From Clostridium estertheticum (GTDB lineage: Bacteria; Bacillota; Clostridia; Clostridiales; Clostridiaceae): a DNA stretch of 64,000 nucleotides. Shown here in pieces: positions 16,357 through 25,062 of this stretch. The position numbers and the translations under genes were made by a program. Position 1 is the first letter of the stretch; the number at the start of each line of letters is the position of its first letter. The stretch spans positions 3,286,001 through 3,350,000 of the forward strand of contig NZ_CP086239.1 in the NCBI RefSeq assembly GCF_026650985.1, read 5' to 3'. The notes beneath the pieces were generated by a model. It saw only the letters and a program-made list of their open reading frames with translations, was not told where the DNA came from and did not search any database.

Positions 16357-17766
16357 CTAACTATAACAGACAACTGGACTACCCGTCTCAATGTTGTCAA
16401 ATATCGCTTTTGCTAAATAATATGGCGAATTTATACAACCATGGGACCCATTTGACTTATATATCTTTCCTCCAAACACACTCCGCCAGCTCGCATCATG
16501 AATTCCTATACCTCCATTAAATGGCATCCAAAAATCAACAGGGGAAGCATATCCTTGACCTACAAGAATAGCATCTTTTTCTTTATATTTTAACTTATAA
16601 ATACCATCGGGAGTTCCATAATTAGAACTTATATTACCTGTAACAATATCACCTTGTACTATCAGAGACCCATTTTTATAAAACCATAAATGCTGCGCTT
16701 TCAGATCTATTTCTACATAGGTATCGCCAATATCATTTTTGCCATGAGCTAAAGCAGTTTGAATATATGCGGGTTCTTTAGATATAGTTTTTCCTTCTTT
16801 TATTATTGAAATCAAGGCTTGCGTTTCTTTAACACTATTAATAGACCAGCCATAATCACCCCCACCGATTTTTATTGTGTTTCCTGATGATGTAACAAAA
16901 TTTCTGTTCTTGCCAATTGTACTGTAACTTTGAGAAAGTACATCTATATATTTTTCAACTTCTTTTTCATTAAATGTGACCTCAAACTTCTTATCAACTG
17001 TAAGCCACTTATTTATTTCAGAACCATCTAAAAGTTCCTTATTTCCTCCAAATGTATATGTGATTTTTGAAAATACATATTTATTAAGTTTATTTTTAGC
17101 TTCAATAACTTTTGGAGAATTTAAAGTATATAACGGCTTAGCATAACAATTGATTGACTCAAGGCTTATTGTATTTTTTTCCTTAAGTATTGCACCTGCC
17201 ACATTATTATATAAAATGTCTTTATTAACCTTGTTACCACTTACTTCACGTACAATTACATAACCATTACCTGTATACTTAAGGCTTGGATTTTTAGGTT
17301 CAATTATATTATTGCTATTAAAACAAAATAGCTTATCCAATCGCTTCTTTAATAGATTATTATCATATTTAACTCCTTCAATCATTTTAGAATCTTCTAT
17401 GTTAAAGAACGATGAAATCCATTTATAAGGATTCTGTCTATTTTTTAGTTCGTTAAATTTACCATCTGAATTATACTTTAAACCAATTTCACTTGCTTTA
17501 ATTTGTTCGTTTTTACCGCCTCTTTCTTTTATATTTAACCTATATGTATTAATCTCAGTTCTCATTTGTTTATTTACATCCTCCACATTTTCACATGAAA
17601 CACTAATGCAGTTTATTACAGAACCAAAATAAAAGTGATTCATGAAAAATATCACCATTCCAAAATATATAACAAGTAAAGTTAAAATAGAAATTATAAT
17701 ACCCACAACAATTTTCTTATGCTTTTTTATTAACCCTAACGTTGATTTTTTTACTTCTGTTTCCAT
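16357..17766 (-). CDS. L,D-transpeptidase (YkuD) with peptidoglycan-binding-like stalk
   Basis: 469 aa from ATG 17766 (METEVKKSTLG), which has AAAGGGGCGG in front. A longer start at 17790 lies upstream of this site. One transmembrane helix near residues 21-45 anchors it, and a long extracytoplasmic stalk of about 300 residues resembles the VanW/PG-binding-4 repeats. The C-terminal catalytic domain has GIHDASW and SHGCINSPYYLAKAIF with the active cysteine at about 444. It forms 3-3 crosslinks in peptidoglycan. Located near DacF-type carboxypeptidase, which can produce the tetrapeptide donors it uses. Confidence 0.9.
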   Translation of the reverse strand: METEVKKSTLGLIKKHKKIVVGIIISILTLLVIYFGMVIFFMNHFYFGSVINCISVSCENVEDVNKQMRTEINTYRLNIKERGGKNEQIKASEIGLKYNSDGKFNELKNRQNPYKWISSFFNIEDSKMIEGVKYDNNLLKKRLDKLFCFNSNNIIEPKNPSLKYTGNGYVIVREVSGNKVNKDILYNNVAGAILKEKNTISLESINCYAKPLYTLNSPKVIEAKNKLNKYVFSKITYTFGGNKELLDGSEINKWLTVDKKFEVTFNEKEVEKYIDVLSQSYSTIGKNRNFVTSSGNTIKIGGGDYGWSINSVKETQALISIIKEGKTISKEPAYIQTALAHGKNDIGDTYVEIDLKAQHLWFYKNGSLIVQGDIVTGNISSNYGTPDGIYKLKYKEKDAILVGQGYASPVDFWMPFNGGIGIHDASWRSVFGGKIYKSNGSHGCINSPYYLAKAIFDNIETGSPVVCYS

Positions 17767-18000
17767 AATATCCGCCCCTTTAAATAACAAAATAATTTAG
17801 AATTGATGATTGATCTTTTTAAATCTACATTTCAGTTTATGTACTAACCAACCAACTTAAACCAATTATTATTAATATTTTATGGATACAAAGAAAGAAG
17901 CAAGACAAGCTGATTTAATCTATTTATTAAACATAAGTTGATTTATCTTTACCCTTATGCTAATATGTCATTTGGAACATTTAGGAGGCTAAATATAATT

Positions 18001-18129
18001 ATGGGTAATGAAGAACTGTGAATTAGATATTGGTTAACAAAGTCAGTAAGACTTTTAAATAAATTACAAAAATATGATCTTACCTCTTCACAAGTAGAAG
18101 TGCTTCAAAAACTCTGGGGCGAAGATTAA
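18001..18129 (+). pseudogene. MarR-family regulator relic before the MATE gene
   Basis: An AGGAGG box precedes ATG 18001. The frame reads MGNEEL, a TGA, then IRYWLTKSVRLLNKLQKYD, LTSSQVEVLQKLWGED and stop at 18129. This is the N-terminal helix and start of the winged helix of MarR regulators; the recognition helix and wing are absent. A Cys codon has become TGA and the rest of the gene is deleted. MarR genes often sit directly before MATE pumps, which fits the position 20 bp before the pump start. Confidence 0.65.
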
Positions 18130-18148
18130 TTAAAAGGTGGTATTTTAT

Positions 18149-19528
18149 ATGGATAATTCAAATGAATTAGCGACTGAGAAGGTTGGATCCCTTCTTTGGA
18201 AATTTTCGATTCCTGCAATAATAGGAATGCTTGTAAATGCTTTGTACAGTGTGGTAGATAGAATTTTTATTGGTAGGGGTGTTCCTGACCCACTTGCTCT
18301 ATCAGGAGTTGCTATAACATTTCCAATTACAAATGTTATAATGGCCTTTGGAATGCTTGTTGGAATAGGTGGAGCTGCTGTAGTTTCTATTAAACTCGGA
18401 CAGAATAAAAAAGAAGATGCAGAAAAGATACTCGGAAATGCCTTTGTACTTGTAGTTATAATGTCTATAGTCGTAAGTATTATAGGCCTTATATTTCTAG
18501 AACCAATACTAGTACTTTTGGGAGCTGACCCATCAACAATGCCTTATGCTAAACCATTCGGGTTCATAATATTACTAGGAGTTATACTTCAGAATTTAGG
18601 TTTTGGTATGAATCCATTTATACGTTCAGAAGGTAATGCACTTATGGCTATGGTTACAATGCTTATCGGTGCTATACTGAATTTTATATTAAATCCTATA
18701 TTTATTTTCGGTCTTCATATGGGAGTAGTTGGTTCAGCACTAGCTACTATAATTTCTCAAGCTGTGTGTTCTATTTGGGTTCTTTTATACTTTTTAAGAG
18801 GAAAAAGTGTCTTGAAATTAAGAAGAAAAAATATGAAGTTACAAATGAAAGTTGTGAAAGAAATATTAGAAATAGGAATGTCTCCATTTATTATGCAAAT
18901 GGCGGCTGGTCTTATTACTGTAACATTTAATAAGAGTTTAAAAAAATATGGTGGTCCTATAGCAATAGGTGCTTTTTCATTGATAAATAGTATAAATATG
19001 CTGATTATGATGCCTATTTTTGGATTAAATCAAGGAGCACAACCAATTATAGGTTATAACTACGGTGCTAAAAGTTACAAGAGGGTTAAATTAGCCTTAA
19101 AATATGCAGCTATTATAGCTACCCTTATGTCCATTGTAGGATTTGTGATCGTTCAACTTTTCTCAGTTCAAATCATAAGTATATTTAACAACAGTGATAA
19201 AGGGCTTATAGATCTCGGTTCTAGAGGAATAAGAATATTTCTTATAATGCTTCCCTTAATAGGTTCACAGGTTGTATTTACAAATTATTTTCAGGCAGTA
19301 GGAAAGGCTAAGATTTCTATATTTTTAAGTCTTTTAAGGCAAATTATAGTACTTTTACCGTTGATACTTTTGATGCCACATTTCTTTAAATTAGACGGAA
19401 TTTGGATGTCCGGTCCAACATCTGACTTTATCGCATTTATAATAACAACTATAATGATAATAGCAGAGATAAAGAGGATGAATAAACATGAACTAAGTTT
19501 AGAGATAATTAAAGAAAATGTTATATAA
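18149..19528 (+). CDS. MATE-family multidrug/Na+ efflux protein
   Basis: 459 aa from ATG 18149 (MDNSNELATEKVG), with AAGGTGG 8 bases upstream. Twelve hydrophobic helices in two homologous halves. Marks include SIPAIIGMLVNALYSVVDRIFIG near the N-terminus, FGMNPFIRSEGNALMAM, and GLNQGAQPIIGYNYGAK at the start of the second half, all typical of the DinF/MepA-type MATE clade. It exports cationic compounds using Na+ or H+. Its likely MarR regulator is reduced to a relic, so expression may be constitutive. Confidence 0.92.
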   Translation: MDNSNELATEKVGSLLWKFSIPAIIGMLVNALYSVVDRIFIGRGVPDPLALSGVAITFPITNVIMAFGMLVGIGGAAVVSIKLGQNKKEDAEKILGNAFVLVVIMSIVVSIIGLIFLEPILVLLGADPSTMPYAKPFGFIILLGVILQNLGFGMNPFIRSEGNALMAMVTMLIGAILNFILNPIFIFGLHMGVVGSALATIISQAVCSIWVLLYFLRGKSVLKLRRKNMKLQMKVVKEILEIGMSPFIMQMAAGLITVTFNKSLKKYGGPIAIGAFSLINSINMLIMMPIFGLNQGAQPIIGYNYGAKSYKRVKLALKYAAIIATLMSIVGFVIVQLFSVQIISIFNNSDKGLIDLGSRGIRIFLIMLPLIGSQVVFTNYFQAVGKAKISIFLSLLRQIIVLLPLILLMPHFFKLDGIWMSGPTSDFIAFIITTIMIIAEIKRMNKHELSLEIIKENVI

Positions 19529-19542
19529 ATAATTTAAGCTTC

Positions 19543-20442
19543 CTAAACTAGCTTCCCATGTTGACCACTTACCTCACTTACCTCACTTGAAATTTCTGGT
19601 TCTAGATGAATCATTACATATGACTCCCCAGTAAATATATTTTTTATTTCCTCTTCAATTTTATCGGAGAGGATATGGGCATCAACTAACGATGCGTTTG
19701 CGAAAACATGGACATTCACATTAATTTCTCGTGTAGGTCCGCTTTTTCTTGTTTTTAAACTATGATATCTAGTTATTTCTAGATGGGAGTCAAGGATATT
19801 TAATATTTTTGAAATATCCTCATCTGGAAGTTTAGAATCTACTAAATCATTTAAAGATTTTTTGATTAATGTTATTGAAGTTTTAACTATTAAGACCGAA
19901 ACACATATAGCAGTGATTGGATCTATAATTGGTATTTTAGTTATTTTCAATAATATAAGTCCAACAAACACTCCTATAGAGGTATACACATCTGTTAGAA
20001 GATGCATCGCATCTGCCTCTAAAGCAATAGAATCTGTCTTTTTTGCTGTTTTTAATAAAATCATCGAGATGCAAAAATTAACTACAGCCGCTATGATCAT
20101 TACAAATATACCTACACCTACATTTTCAACGGCTCCACCATCAATTATTCTTTTTATGGCTTGATAGATTATGAGCGCCGCAGCAAGTAAAATTAATAAA
20201 GCCTCGACGAATCCAGATACATTTTCATACTTACCATGCCCAAATGGGTGACCATCATCCTCAGCTTTTGAGGCTACCTTAATTGAGAAAAAGGCAATAA
20301 TACTTGCCAGAAGATCTATAGACGAATGGATTGCTTCAGAAATAACACTAACTGAGCCCATTAATATTCCAGCTATAACTTTTAAAAGTATTAACGCAGT
20401 ATTAGAAAATATGGATAGTAATGCGCATTTTTGCTTGTTCAT
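19543..20442 (-). CDS. Cation diffusion facilitator (CDF) metal exporter
   Basis: 299 aa, six hydrophobic helices. The metal-binding pairs of the zinc/iron group are present: H39xxxD43 (EAIHSSIDLL) in helix 2 and H147xxxD151 (DAMHLLTDVY) in helix 5. HPFGHGKYE at 65-73 is the family loop. The C-terminal domain (about 210-290) contains HSLKTRKSG and MIHLEPE. Substrate is likely Zn2+, Fe2+ or Mn2+; the pair cannot decide. Convergent with the MATE gene. Dyad sequences of the TGATAAT type lie upstream and could be a metal-regulator site. Confidence 0.9.
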   Translation of the reverse strand: MNKQKCALLSIFSNTALILLKVIAGILMGSVSVISEAIHSSIDLLASIIAFFSIKVASKAEDDGHPFGHGKYENVSGFVEALLILLAAALIIYQAIKRIIDGGAVENVGVGIFVMIIAAVVNFCISMILLKTAKKTDSIALEADAMHLLTDVYTSIGVFVGLILLKITKIPIIDPITAICVSVLIVKTSITLIKKSLNDLVDSKLPDEDISKILNILDSHLEITRYHSLKTRKSGPTREINVNVHVFANASLVDAHILSDKIEEEIKNIFTGESYVMIHLEPEISSEVSEVSGQHGKLV

Positions 20443-20545
20443 TTTTATTCATTCCTTTCAAATTGAAATCAATTGATAATCTTTAATATTATTATTATAG
20501 ATCAAATCATGTTTAAAATCAACACTTTTAATTCAAATATTTAGC

Positions 20546-20569
20546 AATTATCATTTTCAATTGATAATT
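20546..20569. promoter_or_regulatory. Dyad upstream of the CDF gene
   Basis: AATTATCA at 20546-20553 and TGATAATT at 20562-20569, an 8-bp inverted repeat with an 8-bp gap; another TTGATAAT half-site lies at 20471-20478. Fur boxes use similar half-sites in the opposite order, so this is not a standard Fur box. An operator is plausible. Confidence 0.4.
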
Positions 20570-20625
20570 CATTTTACATGAATTTACTTTTCAAGTAATT
20601 TTTAAATTAACTGTTTATAAAACAA

Positions 20626-20657
20626 AAAAAACAGATGCAATTTTGCATCTGTTTTTT
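20626..20657 (-). terminator. Intrinsic terminator of the UPF0182 gene
   Basis: AAAAAACAGATGCAA and its complement at 20643-20657, 13 bp past the stop codon, with T-runs on both strands. Confidence 0.85.
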
Positions 20658-20669
20658 ATTTATTATTCA

Positions 20670-23396
20670 TTATTTATTTAGTTGTTTTAACAAAGTACCA
20701 AGTTGCTTAATATATTCTCCATATTTTGCCCAATCCAAACTTTTTTGAGCATCAAGTGCTTTAGTATATAAATCATTTGCCTGCTTAATTAATTTAGTTT
20801 CAGTTTGGGTTAATGGAACAGTCGTCGTAGTTCCTGTTTCAGTTTTAACTACTGCATTTGGTGCCTTATAATTAAATATTTGTTCTAGTCCACTTTCAAT
20901 ATTATCAACCATCAGTAACTTGCTATCGTATGAAATTATTATTTTTTTCATTTCAGGAATACTGTTTTTTCCGCTAGCTCTTAAATAGACAGGTTCAATA
21001 TAAAGTAACGAATTCTTTATTGGCAAAATAACAGTGTCTCCATATTGTACTTGAGATCCTCCTGTATTCCATAAAGAAAGCTGCGCTGAAATTGTAGTAT
21101 CCTGACTTATCCTTTGCTTAAATTGGAATGGACTGTAAACCGTTGTTTCCGATGCTGGGAATTTATTTAGGAACAGTTTACCATAATTTTCACCATCCAT
21201 TCTAGCCCCTAAAATTGCTGTCATGTTATATTTTCCCTTTACATTAAAATATTGTTGAAGTATCATCTCTTCACTATCCATTCCTGGTAATTTTTCTACA
21301 AGGTATGGCGGAATAGTTGTTTTAACATCAGCACCTACCGCAGTTGCATTCTTGGAAACATCCCAAAAATCTTCCCCATTATAAAACACTCCAGCATCAG
21401 TTACATGGTATTTGCTGAGTACTGCACTTTGAATGCTAAATATATCAGATGGATACCTAAAATGTGCTTTAATGTCAGCTGGAACCTTCGACATATCCTT
21501 AAACAGTTTCGGGAATGTTTTTGCGTAAGTTTGCACAATTGGATCAGTTGAATCTGATATATAAAAATTTGTACTTCCATCATAAGCATCAATTACAACC
21601 TTAACTGAATTTCTAATATAGTTTACCCCATTTTGTGGTTGCGAGTACGGATATTTAGATGATGTTGTGTATGCGTCAATTATATAGTATATTTTCCCAC
21701 CGCTTACAACAACATAGGGATCTTTGTCATAAGTTAAAAATGGAGCTATACTCTTTGCCCTTTCAACTATATTTCTGTTAATGAGGATTTTACTTGTACT
21801 CTTAATATCTCTTGATAATAGGAAATTTAACTCTCCCTTATTTATTGCAAACAAAAGTTTATTACCTAAATTCATTTTAATTCCAGCTTCTCCAACATAA
21901 TTTGTTATTTTGTCGGCTCCACCTTGAGGATAATCAAACTCGCTCACCTTAGTATTTACTAATGCATAGTCATTTGTTTTTTCTCCAAAATAAATTCTTG
22001 GATTAGTTAGTTTAATATCTGTACTGTTTGCTATTGGCATATCCTTTATTACGAAATCAGGTTGACCCTCTGTCGTAACAGCGTTTACCTTACTCATTAC
22101 AACACCATAACCATGTGTATAAATCATATGAGTATTCTGCCAAGTAATTGGCTCTAATGATTTTGAATCTATTTCCCTTGCCGCAACTAGTACTTGACTA
22201 TACTTATTGTTTATTTTATATCTATCTACATCTATATCGGTAAAACTATAGTAATATCTTAATATTTGAACTTGGTTATAAAATTCAAGTGCCTGCGTAG
22301 ATGAATTTAATTTAATGTTATCTATTGTCTTCTTATTACTTGAAATATCCTCTTGTTTCAAATCATTTTTTATATTAAAAGGTGTTGTAGTAATATTTTC
22401 TATATTAAATGCTTTCTTTGTAAAATCAATATTATTCTGAATATATGGTTTTTCAAGTTCCTTTTGATTTGGTTTTACAATACTGCTTTGAACTACAACT
22501 GCTGATATCACTTGTACAAAGCTTATTAAAACTATGGCGGCAGCTGAAATTATTATGGGCTTAATCTTTGATTTTAAAACATTTATAAATATTACAACTG
22601 CAGCAACAATGCAAGTCACAATCAGTATTTTATAAAATAGTAGTGTTACATGAATATCTGTGTAGCTTGCACCATATGCAACTCCACTAGGGCTATACAC
22701 TAAATTAAATGAATTTATTAAATATCCAATTGAAAGAAAAAATGCTATTAGTGAAGCTATTATTGCAATTTGTTTTCCTGCAAATACACTAAGTTCCTTA
22801 AATGTTGATTTAATATCATCGAAAGGATTTGCTGTTTTACCTGCGCTAAATGTATTTTTTGTTTTAAATACAAAGAATACCATTACCTTTATAATAATTA
22901 AAAGTACTAATAATGTCATTATGAAACTATATAATGATTGAATTAACGGAAGTTTAAAAATATAAAAAGACACATCCAAATTAAAAATAGGGTCTTTCAC
23001 ATTAAAACTAACTGCATTTATGAATTGAAGAATCATATTCCAATATGTGGATGAAAATGCAAAAGAAAATACAAGTGAAACAAATAAATTACTTGCTATA
23101 AAAATCTTATTTTCAATAACATCCTTTTTTGTATTTACTTCTACTACTTTTTTCATATGTGCAATACTCTTTTTTATACCCTTATAGTATAATAATATAC
23201 CAATATAACTAAGGATAAAAACAGGTACCATAAGCTTTAACACCGTGAGTATTTTTGTGAAGTATACTGAAAGGTAACCCATTGTATTAAACCACTCAAT
23301 ATTAATAATTACTTGCGCTATATTACCTACAAAAAATAAGCATGCCAAAATAATTATAATTATAGAAGATAGAATAACCTTTTTTTTCTTACTCAT
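20670..23396 (-). CDS. UPF0182-family large membrane protein
   Basis: 908 aa, typical for this family. About seven transmembrane helices fill residues 1-300, and a large extracytoplasmic domain of roughly 550 residues follows. Sequence marks include LDVSFYIFKLPLIQ, TWQNTHMIYTHGYGVVMS, EPVYLRASGKNSIPEMKKII and a helical tail KALDAQKSLDWAKYGEYIKQL. The family is widespread in Firmicutes, Actinobacteria and cyanobacteria, and no function is established. Monocistronic, with a strong terminator. Confidence 0.9.
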   Translation of the reverse strand: MSKKKKVILSSIIIIILACLFFVGNIAQVIINIEWFNTMGYLSVYFTKILTVLKLMVPVFILSYIGILLYYKGIKKSIAHMKKVVEVNTKKDVIENKIFIASNLFVSLVFSFAFSSTYWNMILQFINAVSFNVKDPIFNLDVSFYIFKLPLIQSLYSFIMTLLVLLIIIKVMVFFVFKTKNTFSAGKTANPFDDIKSTFKELSVFAGKQIAIIASLIAFFLSIGYLINSFNLVYSPSGVAYGASYTDIHVTLLFYKILIVTCIVAAVVIFINVLKSKIKPIIISAAAIVLISFVQVISAVVVQSSIVKPNQKELEKPYIQNNIDFTKKAFNIENITTTPFNIKNDLKQEDISSNKKTIDNIKLNSSTQALEFYNQVQILRYYYSFTDIDVDRYKINNKYSQVLVAAREIDSKSLEPITWQNTHMIYTHGYGVVMSKVNAVTTEGQPDFVIKDMPIANSTDIKLTNPRIYFGEKTNDYALVNTKVSEFDYPQGGADKITNYVGEAGIKMNLGNKLLFAINKGELNFLLSRDIKSTSKILINRNIVERAKSIAPFLTYDKDPYVVVSGGKIYYIIDAYTTSSKYPYSQPQNGVNYIRNSVKVVIDAYDGSTNFYISDSTDPIVQTYAKTFPKLFKDMSKVPADIKAHFRYPSDIFSIQSAVLSKYHVTDAGVFYNGEDFWDVSKNATAVGADVKTTIPPYLVEKLPGMDSEEMILQQYFNVKGKYNMTAILGARMDGENYGKLFLNKFPASETTVYSPFQFKQRISQDTTISAQLSLWNTGGSQVQYGDTVILPIKNSLLYIEPVYLRASGKNSIPEMKKIIISYDSKLLMVDNIESGLEQIFNYKAPNAVVKTETGTTTTVPLTQTETKLIKQANDLYTKALDAQKSLDWAKYGEYIKQLGTLLKQLNK

Positions 23397-23476
23397 AAAA
23401 TCACCTCTTATTTATTTTTTTTTACGTATTTTAATATATCTTATGTACATTATATCTTATATCTATCCAATCTACA

Positions 23477-24868
23477 TTATTTTAATATTTTTTTTATAAG
23501 TTTTATTCTATTTCCATAAGGAGGGAAAATAAGTTTTATATCTATAGAAGTACTTTTCTTTAGTATACTTTTTCTGTGAGAAAAAGTTTCAAAACTATCT
23601 CTTCCATGATACGCACCCATTCCAGAGTTTCCAACACCGCCAAAAGGCATATTTGAACCTGCAACGTGAGATATAGTATCATTCACGCACCCTCCCCCAA
23701 AAGAAATTCTACTTAAAACAGATGTCTCCACTTTTTTATCTTCTGTGAAAACATATAATGCTAATGGCTTTGGTCTATTATTTATCATTTCAATAACTTC
23801 TTCTAAATTCTCATATTCTAGTATTGGCATAATTGGCCCAAATATCTCATCTTGCATAACTGCATCTTGAAAATCTACATTATCAATAATTGTTGGTTCA
23901 ATGTACAAAGTACCTGCATTTGAATGTCCACCATAAATAATTTTATTCTTATCTTTCTCAATTATTGAAGCCAATCTTTCAAACTGCCTACTGCTAACAA
24001 TTCTGCCATAATCAATGCTTTTAGAAGCGTCCTCACCATAAAAACTTATCGCTGTACTTTTTAACTGTTCTATAAAACTATCTTTTATAGCTTTGTGCAC
24101 AAATATATAATCCGGAGCTATACAAGTTTGTCCTGAATTTATAAGTTTACCCCATAATATTCTCTTAGCTGCTATTTCTAAATTAGCAGTTTTATCTACT
24201 ATTACTGGACTTTTCCCACCTAGTTCAAGTGTTATAGGTACGAGATTTTCTGCTGCTGCCCTCATAACTATTCTCCCAACTTGTACGCTCCCTGTAAAGA
24301 ATATGTAATCAAATGCTGAATTAATAAGAGCAGAAGTAGTTTCTTTTTCCCCTTCAATAACTCGTATATAGTTTTTTTCAAAAGTTTCTTCAATTATTTT
24401 TTTTACTAAACCTGAAACAGTAGGTGTATTTTCGGATGGTTTTAGAACAGCACAATTTCCAGCGGCTATAGCTCCTACTAATGGTTCAATTAAAAGCTGA
24501 AAAGGATAATTAAATGGCCCTATAATAAGCACCGTTCCATAGGGTTCATACATAATATAACCCTTAGATGGAAACTGATGTATAGGTGTCCTCACTCTTT
24601 TAGTCTTAGCCCACTTATTTAAATGTTTTATAAAATTACCTATACTATCCAAAACGAAACCAATCTCGGTACCATAAGCCTCAAATTCACTTTTCCCTAA
24701 ATCCCTATACAATGCATTTATTAACTCTTTATCATATTTTTTTATTACACTTTTCAACTTCTTAAGTGCAGATATCCTATATTTTATATTCCTCGTTTCT
24801 CCTGAAATAAAAAACTTATTATGTTCATTAAGCATACTTTCTACTATTTCTTTATCAATTATATCCAT
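23477..24868 (-). CDS. Aldehyde dehydrogenase (class-3-like, NAD(P)-dependent)
   Basis: 463 aa, short form like class 3 and bacterial fatty/coniferyl aldehyde dehydrogenases. The general base is E215 in TLELGGKSPVIV, the nucleophile is C249 in NSGQTCIAPDYIFV, and GPFNYPF (117-123) and LKPSE (142-146) bind cofactor. A C-terminal segment SFGGGCVNDTISHVAGSNMPFGGVGNSGMGAYHG completes the fold. The class oxidises medium- and long-chain aldehydes to acids. The site before the ATG is AAATGGGGGTTTTAAT, a G-run that could pair with the C-rich sRNA loop. Monocistronic. Confidence 0.9.
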   Translation of the reverse strand: MDIIDKEIVESMLNEHNKFFISGETRNIKYRISALKKLKSVIKKYDKELINALYRDLGKSEFEAYGTEIGFVLDSIGNFIKHLNKWAKTKRVRTPIHQFPSKGYIMYEPYGTVLIIGPFNYPFQLLIEPLVGAIAAGNCAVLKPSENTPTVSGLVKKIIEETFEKNYIRVIEGEKETTSALINSAFDYIFFTGSVQVGRIVMRAAAENLVPITLELGGKSPVIVDKTANLEIAAKRILWGKLINSGQTCIAPDYIFVHKAIKDSFIEQLKSTAISFYGEDASKSIDYGRIVSSRQFERLASIIEKDKNKIIYGGHSNAGTLYIEPTIIDNVDFQDAVMQDEIFGPIMPILEYENLEEVIEMINNRPKPLALYVFTEDKKVETSVLSRISFGGGCVNDTISHVAGSNMPFGGVGNSGMGAYHGRDSFETFSHRKSILKKSTSIDIKLIFPPYGNRIKLIKKILK

Positions 24869-24904
24869 ATTAAAACCCCCATTTGATTATTAGCTTATTC
24901 TGAT

Positions 24905-24930
24905 ACCCCCACACCTCAAGGAGTGGGCTT
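24905..24930. repeat. Orphan hairpin resembling an IS200/IS605-type element end
   Basis: CCCACACCTCAAGGAGTGGG forms a short hairpin and is followed by CTTTTCGCACAAT. Hairpins of this composition occur at the right ends of IS605-type elements, but no transposase or TnpB lies nearby. It could be a scar or merely a weak terminator. Confidence 0.3.
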
Positions 24931-24989
24931 TTCGCACAATATATTGTAATTATAAGCCTATCATCCTTATAACACAATTCTAGTCAAAA

Positions 24990-25026
24990 AAAGAAATAAA
25001 AAGAACTAAGTTCTTTTTATTTCTTT
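24990..25026. terminator. Perfect 37-bp palindromic terminator after ftsH
   Basis: Arms 24990-25007 and 25009-25026 (AAAGAAATAAAAAGAACT and its complement) with a single central base. It lies 36 bp past the ftsH stop. Confidence 0.7.
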
Positions 25027-25062
25027 GATTTACTTTTTATAATCAAATTAAATATAAATTAA

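Noticed and set aside
20546-20569. Standard Fur box
   Set aside because: Half-sites are in the reverse order and the gap is too wide.
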